This document shows, one piece after another, positions 1-11,073 of a stretch of DNA of 64,000 bases (its first letter is position 1; each line of letters opens with the position of its first letter). The translations under genes were made by a program, and so were the position numbers. This DNA comes from Arachis hypogaea (lineage: Eukaryota > Streptophyta > Magnoliopsida > Fabales > Fabaceae), in NCBI RefSeq assembly GCF_003086295.3, contig NC_092053.1:117820445-117884444 (forward strand). The letters are read 5' to 3'. The notes beneath the pieces were generated by a model. The model did not search any database, was not told the DNA's origin, and was given only the letters and a program-made list of their open reading frames with translations.

Positions 1-1336
1 GACTGCTGATGTTGTTGGATCCTGACCTCTTTGCACTCGGAATGGAATTTCTGGAGCTACAGAAGTTCAATTGATGCGCTTCCAATTGCGTTGGAAAGTA
101 GACATCCAGGGCTTTCCAGCAATATATAATAGTTCATACTTTGCTCAAGGATAGATGACGTAAACGGGCGTTCAACGCCAGTTCCATGTTGTAGTCTGGC
201 GTCCAGCGCCAGAAACACGTTACAAGTTGGAGTTCAACGCCAGAAACAGGTTACAGCCTGGCGTTGAACACCCAAAACAGCCCAGGCACGTGAGAAGCTT
301 TAGTCTCAGCCCCAGCACACACCAAGTGGGCCCCAGAAGTGGATTTCTGCACTATCTATCATAGTTTACTCATTTTCTGTAAACCTAGGTTACTAGTCTA
401 GTATTTAAACAACTTTTAGAGATTTATTTTGTATCTCATGACATTTTAGATCTAAACTTTGTACTCTTTGACAGCATGAGTTTCTAAACTCCATTGTTAG
501 GGGTGAGGAGCTTTGCTGTGTCTCGATGAATTAATGCAAGTATTTCTGTTTTCCATTCAAACATGCGTGTTCCTATCTAAGATATCCATTCGCACTTCAA
601 CATGAATATGATGAACGTGACAATCATCATCATTCCCCCATGAACACGTGCCTGACAACCACTTCCGTTCCACCGTAGAATGAATGAATATCTCTTGGAT
701 CTCTTAATCAGAATCTTCATGGTATAAGCTAGATTGATGGCAGCATTCAAGAGAATCTGAAAAGTCTAAACCTTGTCTATGGTATTCCAAGTAGGATTCA
801 GGGATTGAATGACTGTGACGAGTTTCAAACTCGCGAGTGCTGGGCATAGTGACAGACGCAAAAGGATAGTAAATCCTATTTCGGTACGATTGAGAACCTA
901 CAGATGATTAGCCGTGCGGTGACAACGCACCTGGACCCTTTTCACTGGAAGGATGGATGGTAGCCATTGACAATGGTGATCCACCAACACACAGCTTGCC
1001 ATAGGAGGACTTGCGTGCGTGAATCAGAAAACATAGGAAAGCAGAATTTCAGAAGACAAAGCATCTCCAAAACTCCAACATATTCTCCATCATTGCACAA
1101 TCAGTATTTATATTTATGCCCTCTTACTTTTAACAATTGAACTGGAAAAACACTGTTGTTGGCATCCTGACTAAGAATAATAAGATAACTATAGCTTGCT
1201 TCAAACCAACAATCTCCGTGGAATTCGACCCTTACTCACGTAAGGTATTACTTGGACGACCCAGTGCACTTGCTGGTTAGTTGTGCGAAGTTGTAAGAGA
1301 GTAATGTGAACATTGACATTACAACTTCGTGCACCA
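1..1336 (+). repeat. 5' LTR of Athila copy 1 (partial)
   Basis: Bases 1-1336 match 9738-11073 at the same length, with scattered substitutions only; by eye the difference is roughly 3-4 percent, without a computed alignment. The LTR ends in GTGCACCA just before the primer site. It holds a TATA-like ATATATAAT at 122-130 and four palindromic units that begin at 166, 197, 228 and 259, exactly 31 bp apart. Confidence 0.95.
122..130 (+). promoter_or_regulatory. TATA-like box in the 5' LTR
   Basis: The sequence is ATATATAAT. The same site is at 9859-9867 in the 3' LTR. A start about 30 bp downstream would put the 31 bp palindrome array at the very 5' end of the element RNA. The start site is inferred, not seen. 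Confidence 0.5.
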
Positions 1337-1342
1337 AGTTTT

Positions 1343-1360
1343 TGGCGCCGTTGCCGGGGA
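1343..1360 (+). other. Primer-binding site for tRNA-Asp
   Basis: TGGCGCCGTTGCCGGGGA is the exact 18-base complement of the 3' end of plant tRNA-Asp including CCA. It lies 6 bases after the LTR end, as expected for minus-strand priming in Athila elements. Confidence 0.93.
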
Positions 1361-2194
1361 TTGTTCGAGTTTGGACAACTGACGGTTTATTTTATTGCTT
1401 AGATTAGGAAAAATTTTTCTTTTTGGTTTAGAGTCTTCTAATATTGTTTTTGGTTAAAATTTTCTTTTTAAAATCCTTTCTTTTAATTTTTCAAAAAATT
1501 TTATTCTTAGTTATTAAAAATATTTTTTCAAAACAAGTGTTACATTTACTGCCCAATTGGCTAGAGCGTTGGTTTGTGTTCTTGGTAACTGGGTACCTTC
1601 TTTTTAAAATTCTTTTTTCAAAAATAATTTTTACATTAAATCTTGTGCCAAACTTTAAGTTTGGTGTTTTCTTGTTGATTTTTCTTTGGTTTTCGAAAAT
1701 CTTATTTTGGTTTTCTAAAAATTTTAAGTTTGGTGTTCTTTCTTCATGTTCTTATGTTCTTGTGAGTCTTCAAAGTGTTCTTAAGTTTTCCTTGTGTCTT
1801 GATCTTAAAATTTTTAAGTTTGGTGTTCCTTGGTATTTTTCTCCAAAATTTTCGAAAACAAGGAGCATTAGATCTTAAAATTTTAAATCTTGTGCTATCT
1901 TAGTGTTTTTCTCTCTCCTCTTTAAATTCAAAAATATCTTTTCTCTCTATTTTAAAGCAAATTTTCGAAATTTACTTTTAAAATTCAGATTTTTATTTCA
2001 AAATTTAAAATCTTTTTCAAATCATATCTTTTTCAAAACTTCCTAACCATTTTTTCTCTCTCTCCATTTTTCGAAAATCTTCACCCATTTTTATTTATTT
2101 TATTTTAATTTATTTTATTTTCGAAATAAATAAATACTAAATAAATAAATACAAATATTTTTTCTCTATTTTACATCATCTCCCTTTCTCCATC
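1361..2194 (+). other. Untranslated leader with repeated AAGTTTGGTGT block
   Basis: This AT-rich leader between primer site and gag has no credible gene. The block AAGTTTGGTGT occurs at 1657, 1726 and 1816, and again near ORF3 (8332) and at the 3' LTR junction (9516). A 144-codon frame at 1444-1878 is low-complexity Phe/Leu/Lys and looks fortuitous. Confidence 0.7.
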
Positions 2195-2752
2195 ATGGAT
2201 CTAAGTGGAAATGAACAGTCCAGAAGGACTCTGGGGTCATATGCTAACCCCTCTACTGCTTCATATGGGAGTAGTATCTGTATACCCTCCATTGGAGTCA
2301 GTAGCTTTGAGTTGAATCCTCAGCTCATTATCATGGTGCAGCAAAGCTGCCAGTATTCCGGTCTTCCACAGGAAGAACCTACAGAGTTTCTGGCACACTT
2401 TTTACAAATTGCTGACACAGTACATGATAAGGAAGAAGATCAGGATGTCTACAGATTATTACTGTTTTCATTTGTTGTAAAAGACCAAGCCAAGAGATGG
2501 TTAAATAACCAACCTAAGGCTAGCATAAAGACATGGAAACAGCTGACAGAGAAATTTCTGAATCAATACTTTTCTCCAAAATGGATGACACAGCTAAGGC
2601 TGGACATCCAAGGCTTTAAACAAGGAGATAATGAATCTCTTTATGATGCCTGGGAAAGATACAGAGAGATGCTAAGAAAATGCCGCTCTAAAATGTTTTC
2701 AGAGTGGGTTCAGTTAGACATCTTCTATTATGGGCTTGCAGAAAGAGCTTAG
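2195..2752 (+). pseudogene. Athila gag, N-terminal capsid part, ended by a premature stop
   Basis: The first ATG follows the leader, and copy 2 has the matching ATG (42874, minus strand). The 185 residues include the retrotransposon gag (capsid) domain with the motif RWLNNQPKASIKTWKQL and the downstream YDAWERYREMLRKCP-like helix region. The protein would form the virus-like particle shell. A TAG ends the frame at 2750-2752. The next frame continues in phase at 2753, and copy 2 has a Gln codon at this place, so the stop is best read as a CAG to TAG change. Confidence 0.9.
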
Positions 2753-4785
2753 ATGTCTCTAGATTACTCAGCTGGTGGATCTATCCACATGAGAAAGACA
2801 ATTGAAGAAGCTCAAGAGCTCATTGATACAGTTGCCAGAAATCAGCATCTATACCTAAGCAGTGAATCTTCCATGAAAGAAGAGGCTAAAACAGTAACTA
2901 CTGAACCCAGTCCTACTGAACAAGCTACTGAATTCAATCAGCAATTGGACTTTCTAACACAGCAGTTAGCCGAATTCAAAGATAGACTACAAGAGACAAG
3001 GATGGCTAATATAAATATGGAAGAACAATTGAAGCAAACAAAACAGCAGCTGTCAAAACAAATAACAGAAGAATGCCAAGCAGTTCAATTAAGAAGTGGG
3101 AAAACATTAAATACCCCACCTCAAGGCAGCAGGAAGCCAAGAAATGAGCAAACCACCCAAAATCCATCTGAGGACAGTAAGAGTCCAGAAAAAAATAATT
3201 CTGGCGTTAAAACGCCAGAAATTGGGTGGAAGGCTGGCGCTGAACGCCCAGACCATGCTCAGGACTGGCGTTCAACGCCAGAAAAAAGCAAGGAATTGGC
3301 ATTGAACGCCCAAAAGAAGCACAGTTCTGGCGTTCAGACGCCAGGAACAGATGAAGAGTTGGCGTCTAACGTCACTCCAGCTTCTAACTCTGGCACTCAA
3401 TTGCCAGAGAGGGATCAGACACACACAAGTGCTGATGACAACCCATCTAAAAAGGCTTCTTCAACCACTTCTGTAGGAAATAAACCTACAGCAACCAATG
3501 TTGAGGAATATAAAGCCAAGATACCTTATCCTCAAAAACTCTGCCAAGAGGAGCAGGATAAGCAATTTGCTCGCTTTGCAGATTATCTCAGGACTCTTGA
3601 AATAAAGATTCCGTTTGCAGAAGCACTTGGGCAAATACCTTCTTACGCCAAGTTCATGAAAGAGATCTTGAGTCATAAGAAGGATTGGAGAGAAACTGAA
3701 AGAGTTCTCCTCACTGAAGAATGCAGTGCAGTCATTCTGAAAAGCTTTCCTGAAAAGCTTAAAGATCCCGAAAGCTTTCTGATACCATGCACATTAGAGG
3801 GAAATTGCACCAGGACAGCTTTATGCGATCTTGGGGCAAGCATCAACCTAATACCTACATCCACCATCAGAACGCTTGGTTTAACTGAAGAAGTTAAACT
3901 AACCCGGATATGTCTCCAACTTGCTGATGGCTCCATTAAATACCCATCAAGCGTGATTGAGGACATGATTGTCAGGGTTGGGCCATTCGCCTTTTCCACT
4001 GACTTTGTTGTGCTGGAAATGGAGGACCACAAGAGTGCTACTCTCATTCTAGGAAGACCTTTCCTAGCAACTGGACGAACTCTCATTGATGTCCAAAAAG
4101 GGGAAGTCACCCTGAGAGTCAATGAGGATGAGTTTAAGTTGAATGCTGTCAATGCCATGCAGCATCCAGATACACCAAAAGACTGCATGAAAGTTGATCT
4201 TATTGACTCTCTGATGGAGGAGATCAACATGGCTGAGAGTCTCGAATCAGAGCTGGAAGACATCTTTAAAGATGTTCCACCTGATCTAGAGGATTCAGAG
4301 GAATTGAAAGAGCCTCTGAAATTTCCTCAGGGAGAGGAAAAACCTCCTAAACCCGAGCTCAAACCATTACCACCATCCCTGAAATATGCATTTCTGGGAG
4401 AAGGTGATACTTTTCCAGTGATCATAAGCTCTACTTTAAATCCACAGGAAGAGGAAGCACTAATCCAAGTGCTAAGGACACACAAGGCAGCTCTTGGGTG
4501 GTCCATAAGTGACCTTAGGGGCATAAGCCCAGCTAGATGCATGCACAAAATCCTATTGGAGGATGATGCTAAGCCAGTGGTTCAACCACAGAGGCGGCTA
4601 AATCCAGCCATGAAGGAAGTGGTGCAGAAAGAGGTCACTAAATTACTGGAGGCTGGGATTATTTATCCTATTTCTGATAGCCCCTGGGTGAGTCCTGTTC
4701 AAGTTGTGCCTAAAAAGGGAGGCATGATAGTGGTTCATAATGAAAAAATGAACTGGTTCCTACAAGAACAGTTACAGGGTGGCGC
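2753..4785 (+). pseudogene. Athila gag C-terminal linker, aspartic protease and start of reverse transcriptase
   Basis: This continues gag in phase. A charged Gln/Glu-rich segment (about 2900-3150) is followed by a stretch encoded by seven palindromic repeats (3201-3410), then the retropepsin-like protease with its catalytic DLGAS motif at about 3827-3841 and ILGRPFLATGRT near 4050-4080. The linker that leads into RT ends with PWVSPVQVVPKKGG (4681-4722). The frame is lost between about 4725 and 4786, because the next RT motif (CIDYRRLN) is read in another frame. The linker repeats are read as different peptides (SGVQTPE, WRSTPE, LALNAQ) because the DNA period is 31 bp. Confidence 0.9.
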
Positions 4786-5880
4786 ATGTGTATTGATTAC
4801 AGAAGGCTCAATACAGCCACCAGAAAGGATCATTTTCCTTTACCATTCATAGACCAGATGCTAGAAAGACTAGCAGGTCATAATTATTACTGCTTTTTGG
4901 ATGGCTATTCAGGCTACAACCAAATTGCAGTAGATCCCCAAGATCAAGAGAAAACAGCATTCACATGTCCATTTGGAGTATTTGCTTACAGAAGGATGCC
5001 TTTTGGGCTGTGTAATGCGCCTGCAACCTTTCAGAGATGCATGGTCTCTATTTTCTCTGATATGGTGGAAAATTTTCTGGAAGTCTTCATGGATGACTTC
5101 TCAGTATATGGAGACTCATTCAGCTCCTGTCTTGATCACCTGACACTGATTTTGAAAAGATGCCAAGAGACCAACCTGGTTTTAAACTAGGAAAAATGTC
5201 ACTTTATGGTGACTGAAGGGATTGTCCTTGGGCATAAAATTTCAAACAAGGGAATAGAGGTGGATCAAGCTAAAATAGAGGTAATTGAAAAATTACCACC
5301 ACCTGCCAATGTTAAGGCAATCAGAAGCTTTCTGAGGCATGCAGGATTCTATAGGAGGTTTATAAAGGATTTTTCAAAAATTGCAAAACCTCTAAGCAAC
5401 CTGCTAGCTGCTGACACGCCATTTGTGTTTGACACAGAGTGCCTACATGCGTTTGAAACTCTGAAAGCTAAGCTGGTCACAGCACCAGTTATCTCTGCAC
5501 CAGACTGGACATTGCCATTCGAATTAATGTGTGATGCCAGTGATCACGCCATTGGTGCAGTACTGGGGTAGAGGCATGACAAGCTTCTGCATGTCATTTA
5601 TTATGCTAGCCGTGTTTTGAATGATACCCAGAAAAATTACACAACCACAGAAAAAGAATTGCTTGCAGTGGTTTATGCCATTGACAAGTTTAGATCATAC
5701 TTAGTAGGATCAAAGATGATTGTGTACACAGATCATGCTGCTCTTAAATATCTACTCACAAAGCAGGATTCAAAACCCAGACTCATAAGATGGGTGTTGC
5801 TTCTGCAAGAGTTTGATATAGAAATAAGAGACAGAAAAGGGACAGAGAACCAAGTGGCTGACCATCTGTCCCGGATAGAA
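4786..5880 (+). pseudogene. Athila reverse transcriptase and RNase H, interrupted
   Basis: The RT region has CIDYRRLN, the GYSGYNQI and RRMPFGLCNAPATFQRCM motifs and the catalytic FMDD at about 5086-5097. RNase H follows with [13 protein letters not shown], the [13 protein letters not shown] helix and VYTDHAAL. Two TAG stops interrupt it: one after LVLN near 5190, where copy 2 has Trp, and one near 5570, where copy 2 has Gln. Both changes are C to T or G to A type. The product would copy element RNA into DNA in the particle, but this copy cannot make it. Confidence 0.92.
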
Positions 5881-7242
5881 CCAGTGGAAGGGGTGTCCTC
5901 CCCCTCTATTGAGATCTCTGAAACCTTTCCGGATGAGCATTTGTTCGCCATTCAAGAATTACCATGGTTTGCAGACATTGCAAACTACAAAGCTGCAAGG
6001 TTCATTCCCAAGGAGTACAACAGGCAACAAAAGAAAAAATTAATTACTGATGCAAAGTACTACTTGTGGGATGAACCCTATCTCTTTAAGAGATGTGCAG
6101 ACGGAATAATCCGTAGGTGTGTGCCTAGAGAAGAAGCACAGAGGATCCTATGGCATTGCCATGGATCACAATACGGAGGCCATTTCAGAGGTGAGCGAAC
6201 AGCCACCAAGGTCCTCCAATGTGGTTTCTACTGGCCTACACTCTATAGAGATTCCCGAGAGTTTGTACGTAACTGTGACAGTTGCCAGAGAGCTGGTAAT
6301 TTACCTCATAGTTATGCCATGCCTCAACAAGGAATCTTGGAGATTGAGTTGTTTGATGTATGGGGAATTGATTTCATGGGGCCTTTTCCACCATTATACT
6401 CAAACACTTATATTCTGGTGGCAGTTGACTATGTATCAAAATGGGTAGAGGCCATTGCCACACCCACCAATGATACTAAAACAGTACTAAAGTTCCTCCA
6501 GAAACATATATTCAGCAGATTTGGTGTCCCTAGGGTACTAATTAGTGATGGGGGCACTCACTTCTGCAACAAACAGCTTTACTCTGCCATGGTCCGGTAT
6601 GAGATTCGCCATAAGGTGGCAACTCCATATCATCCGCAGACAAATGGACAAGTTGAAGTTTCTAATAGAGAACTAAAAAGAATCCTGGAACGGACTGTGA
6701 GTACCCGTAGAAAGGATTGGGCACGAAGCTTGGATGATGCTCTGTGGGCTTATAGAACAGCATTCAAGACTCCTATAGGGACCTCTCCATACCAACTTGT
6801 GTATGGTAAGGCATGCCACCTGCTCGTGGAACTGGAACATAAAGCCTACTGGGCAACCAGATTCCTAAACTTTGATGCCAAATTAGCTGGAGAAAAAAGA
6901 TTGCTCCAGCTGAATGAGCTAGAGGAATTCAGATTCACTGCTTTCAAAAATGCCAAGCTTTATAAAGAAAAATAAAAAAGGTGGCATGACAGAAAGTTTT
7001 CATCTAGAATCTTTGAACCAGGACAAAAGGTTCTGTTGTTTAACTCTAGGCTCAGGCTATTTCCCGGAAAACTGAAGTCCCGGTGGAGGGGACCATATGT
7101 GATTACAAGTGTATCACCATATGGTTATGTGGAGCTTCAAGATATTGATTCTGATAAGAAGTTCATTGTTAATGGACAGAGAATCAAGCATTATCTTGAA
7201 GGCAATGTTGAGCAAGAGTGCTCAAGGCTGAGGCTAGATTAA
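5881..7242 (+). pseudogene. Athila integrase with late stop
   Basis: The zinc-binding HHCC module is visible ([11 protein letters not shown] to CDSCQRAG, about 6150-6295). It is followed by the DDE core: [16 protein letters not shown] and [12 protein letters not shown] give the three acidic residues. The C-terminal part (WRGPYVITSVSPYGYVEL, about 7087-7140) is cut off by a TAA at 6973-6975. The end is the TAG at 7240-7242. The enzyme would insert the cDNA into the host genome; this copy is broken upstream and here. Confidence 0.92.
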
Positions 7243-7464
7243 AAACTCAGCAAGATCCAGCTAAAGACAATAAAGAAGCGCTTGCTGGGAGGCAACCCAA
7301 CCATGGGGCATCACTTCTTCTAAGCATTTTGCCCTATTCTTGATTTTATTTGTTTATATAAAGTTCATTGACACTAAGGTAAAGAGTCAATTGTATAAGT
7401 TTACAGGGTTACAAAAGGATTCTACACACAAAACAGAGAAAAAGAGCTCACTAGCAAGAAAACG

Positions 7465-7790
7465 CCAGTAAAAGTCTGTTTTGGGCGTTCAACGCCCAAA
7501 AGAAGCATCCACTGGGCGTTGAACGCCAGTAAGGATAGCCATCTGGGCATTAAACGCCAAAAAGAAGCATCTTCTGGGCGTTGAACGCCAGAAAGAAGCT
7601 CCTTCTGGGCGTTTAACGCCAGATTTATAGCGTCCTGAGCGTTCAGAAAAATGCCCAGTGACAAAGGAGTTCCTGGCGTTCAACGTCAGAAAGAAGCAAC
7701 AGCTAGGCGTTGAACGCCCAGGAGAAGCAGCAGTTGGGCATTGAACGCCCAAAACATGCAGTGTTTGGGCGTTCAAATGCCAGGATGGTG
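7465..7790 (+). repeat. Post-pol array of ten GGCGTTNAACGCC palindromes at a 31 bp period
   Basis: The palindrome cores begin at 7483, 7514, 7545, 7576, 7607, 7637, 7674, 7705, 7736 and 7767, so the step is 31 bp except for one of 30 and one of 37. Linkers share a loose AGAAGCA motif. No ORF of note spans it on the + strand. The rest of 7243-8379 is AT-rich spacer in which I see nothing else, apart from the AAGTTTGGTGT block at 8332. Confidence 0.9.
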
Positions 7791-8379
7791 GGGAGGAGGT
7801 AAATTCGTTTTTACTTCAAATTTTTCATTTTAATTTTAATTTTCATGTTTCAATTCACGATTTCTTGCATAAACATGTTACAAACCCTGATTTCTAAAAT
7901 CCCTAATTTCTAAAAAGCCTACTTTAAAAATATCAAATGTATCTTAATCCATAAGCACAAATCCTTTTTTCAATCCAATTCAACTCTTTTTCAAAATTTT
8001 CAAAACAAATCTATCTCTTTTCATTCAAAAATCTTTTCAACTAATCAATATCTTTTTTTAAAAAATCTCCATATTATCTTTTTCAAAAATCCAAATTTAT
8101 CTTTTTCAAATATCTTTCATATCTCTTCAATTTTAAATTATATCTTTTCTTATCACACTTATTTCTTTTTAAATCATATCTTCTATCTTATCTTTCTCCC
8201 TATTTTCGAAAACCCACCCCCCTCTCTTTTAAAAACCCATTCGGCCTCCTTCCTCTTATCCACCATTCAACACTAGCTCTCTTTCTATCCCTCTCCTTTC
8301 GTTTCTTTTGCTTGAGGACAAGCAATCCTCTAAGTTTGGTGTGTTTATCCGTGATCACTAAACCATACCCACTAAGATC

Positions 8380-8856
8380 ATGGCTCCTAAAGGAAAACAA
8401 CCCACTCCAAGAGGCAAGAAAGAGAGTGTTCCAAAACCACTTTGGAATCAAGGGAGGTTCTTAACCAAAGAACATTCAAACCATTACTACAAAATAATGG
8501 GTCTAAGATCTGTGATCCCGAAAGTCAAGTTCGATCTAAAAGAAGATGAATATCCGGAGATCCAAGAGCAGATTCGAAACAGGAACTGGGAAGTCCTAGC
8601 TAATCCTGAAACGAAAGTGGGAAGGAATATGGTTCAGGAATTCTACGCTAATCTGTGGCAAACAGACAGGCAGAGAATATCTGGAGCTGCCCTCTATGAC
8701 TATAGGACTGTGGTCAGAGGAAAGATTGTTCACATCCACCCTGACAAAATCAGGGAGATCTTTAAGCTACATCAGCTGAAAGATGACCCAGACTCCTTTA
8801 ATAGGAGAATGATGAGAACAAACAAGGGTAATAAAAAAAGCAAGAAAAAGCAGTGA
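8380..8856 (+). pseudogene. Athila ORF3, N-terminal third only (plant transposon protein type)
   Basis: The 158-residue frame begins MAPKGKQPTPRGKKE and contains KIMGLRSVIPKVKFDLKEDEYPEIQEQIRNRNWEVLANPETKVG. It matches the start of the intact 377-residue ORF3 of copy 2 (36855-35722, minus strand). The family appears to be the one annotated as putative plant transposon protein; its function is unknown, and it occupies the place where other Athila elements carry an env-like ORF. After about codon 148 the homology stops and sequence that lies downstream of ORF3 in copy 2 follows. About 1.2 kb, including the C-terminal part, has therefore been deleted with a junction near 8822-8832. Confidence 0.82.
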
Positions 8857-9528
8857 ATACAAAGCTTGAAAAAAAAAAGAAGCAAGCAGAAAAAGCCAAT
8901 AACCCTTAAAACCAAAAGGCAAGGGTAATAAAAAGGATCCAAGGCTTTGAGCATCAGTGGATAGGAGGGCCTAAGGAAATCAAATTCTGGTCTAAGCGGC
9001 TAAACCAAGCTGTCCCTAACCATGTGCTTGTGGCGTGAAGGTGTCAAGTGAAAACTTGAGACTGAGCGGTTAAAGTCAAGGTCCAAAGCAAAGAGAAGAG
9101 TGTGCTTAAGAACCCTGGACACCTCTAATTGGGGGCTTTAGCAAAGCTGAGTCATAATCTGAAAAGGTTCACCCAATTATGTGTCTGTGGCATTTATGTA
9201 TCCGGTGATAATACTGGAAAACAAAGTGCTTAGGGCCACGGCCAAGACTCATAAAAGTAGTTGTGTTCAAGAATCAACATACTGAACTAGGAGAATCAAT
9301 AACACTATCTGAATTTTAAGTTCCTATAGATGCCAATCATTCTGAGCGTCAATGGATAAAGTGAGATGCCAAAACTGTTCGGAAACAAAAAGCTACTAGC
9401 CCCGCTCATTTAATTAGAATCTGAGCTTCACTCAAAAACTCTGAGATATTATTGTTTCTTGACTCATTTGTATTCTATTTTATTTGTCTAGTTGCTTGGG
9501 GACAAGCAACAGTTCAAGTTTGGTGTTG
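8857..9528 (+). other. Spacer between ORF3 and 3' LTR, with the PPT-position block
   Basis: There is no coding signal. The last bases before the LTR (9491-9528) contain GCTTGGGGACAAGCAA followed by AAGTTTGGTGTTG, at the position of the polypurine tract that primes plus-strand synthesis. A near copy of the same two-part block lies before ORF3 (8310-8342). Copy 2 has the corresponding block at 34579-34616. Confidence 0.65.
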
Positions 9529-11073
9529 TGATGAGCGGATATTTTATACGCTTTTTGGGGTTAATTTCATATAGTTTTTAGTATGTTTTAGTTAGTTTTT
9601 AGTTTATTTTCATTAGTTTCTAGGCAAAATTCATATTTCTGGACTTTACTATGAGTTTGTGTGTTTTTCTATAATTTCAGGTATTTTTTGGCTGAAATTG
9701 AGGGAGCTGAGCAAAAATCTGATTCAGGCTGAAAAAGGACTGCTGATGCTGTTGGATCCTGACCTCTCTTCACTCGGAATGGAATTTCTGGAGCTACAGA
9801 AGTCCAATTGATGCGCTTCCAATTGCGTTGGAAAGTATACATCCAGGGGTTTCCAGAAATATATAATAGTCCATACTTTGCTCAAGGATAGACGACATAA
9901 ACTAGCGTTCAACGCCAGTTCCATGTTGCAGTCTGGCGTCCAGCGCCAGAAACACGTTACAAGTTGGAGTTCAACGCCAGAAACAGGTTACAGCCTGGCG
10001 TTGAACGCCCAAAACAGCCCAGGCACGTGAGAAGCTTTAGTCTCAGCCCCAGCACACACCAAGTGGGCCCTAGAAGTGGATTTCTGCACTATCTATCATA
10101 GTTTACTCATTTTCTGTAAACCTAGGTTACTAGTCTAGTATTTAAACAACTTTTAGATATTTATTTTGTATCTCATGACATTTTAGATCTGAACTTTGTA
10201 CTCTTTGACAGCATGAGTTTCTAAACTCCATTGTTAGGGGTGAGGAGCTCTGCTGTGTCTCGATGAATTAATGCAAGTATTTTTGTTTTCCATTCAAACA
10301 TGCGTGTTCCTATCTAAGATATCCATTCACACTTCAACATGAATACGATGAACGTGACAATCATCATCATTCCCCTACAAACGCGTGCCTGACAACCACT
10401 TCCGTTCCACCGTAGAATGAATGAATATCTCTTAGATCTCTTAATCAGAATCTTCGTGGTATAAGCTAGATTGATGGCAGCATTCAAGAGAATCCGGAAA
10501 GTCTAAACCTTGTCTGTGGTATTCCGAGTAGGATTCAGGGATTGAATGACTGTGACGAGCTTCAAACTCACGAGTGCTGGGCGTAGTGACAGACGCAAAA
10601 AGATAGTAAATCCTATTCTGGTACGATTGAGAACCTGCAGATGATTAGACGTGCGGTGATAGCGCACCTGGACCCTTTTCACCGGAAGGATGGATGGTAG
10701 CCATTGACAACGGTGATCCACCAACACACAGCTTGCCATAGGAGGACTTGCATGCGTGAATCAGAAAACAGAGGAAAGCAGAATTTCAGAAAACAAAGCA
10801 TCTCCAAAACTCCAACATATTCTCCATCATTGCACAATAAGTATTTATATTTATGCCCTCTCACTTTTTACAATTGAACTTGAAAAACACTATTGTTGGC
10901 ATCCTGACTAAGAATAATAAGATAACCATAGCTTGCTTCAAACCAACAATCTCCGTGGGATTCGACCCTTACTCACGTAAGGTATTACTTGGACGACCCA
11001 GTGCACTTGCTGGTTAGTTGTGCGAAGTTGTAAGAGAGTAATGTGAACATTGACATTACAACTTCGTGCACCA
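9529..11073 (+). repeat. 3' LTR of Athila copy 1
   Basis: It is 1545 bp, begins TGATGAGCGGATATTTTATA and ends CTTCGTGCACCA. It has a TATA-like box at 9859-9867. Four palindrome units begin at about 9903 with the same 31 bp spacing as in the 5' LTR. The flank at 11074 is GCTAC, the expected right target-site duplication. Confidence 0.95.

Larger units (their letters stand above)
1..11073 (+). mobile_element. Athila-lineage Ty3/gypsy retrotransposon, copy 1
   Basis: The order is 5' LTR (its left end is outside the window), tRNA-Asp primer site, gag, protease, reverse transcriptase, RNase H, integrase, a palindrome-rich spacer, a third ORF and the 3' LTR. The RT and integrase read like the Athila branch (CIDYRRLN, FMDD, HPQTNGQ). 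The coding part has in-frame stops and at least two frameshifts, so it is a dead copy. The 3' LTR is followed by GCTAC, which would be the target-site duplication, but the left flank cannot be seen. The element sits inside the ORF of a Tat-type element whose remainder resumes at 11074. Confidence 0.93.

Noticed and set aside
1444..1878. 144-codon frame in the Athila leader
   Set aside because: It is Phe/Leu/Lys-rich translation of AT-rich DNA, has no conserved start in copy 2, and lies before gag.
3673..4263. Long minus-strand frame opposite the protease region, also present in copy 2
   Set aside because: It is the mirror of a conserved coding sequence, with no domain and no start context.
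7465..7790. Regular palindromic repeats with similar spacing, resembling a CRISPR array
   Set aside because: The host is a plant, the units are divergent and not identical repeats, and they lie inside a retrotransposon between pol and ORF3.
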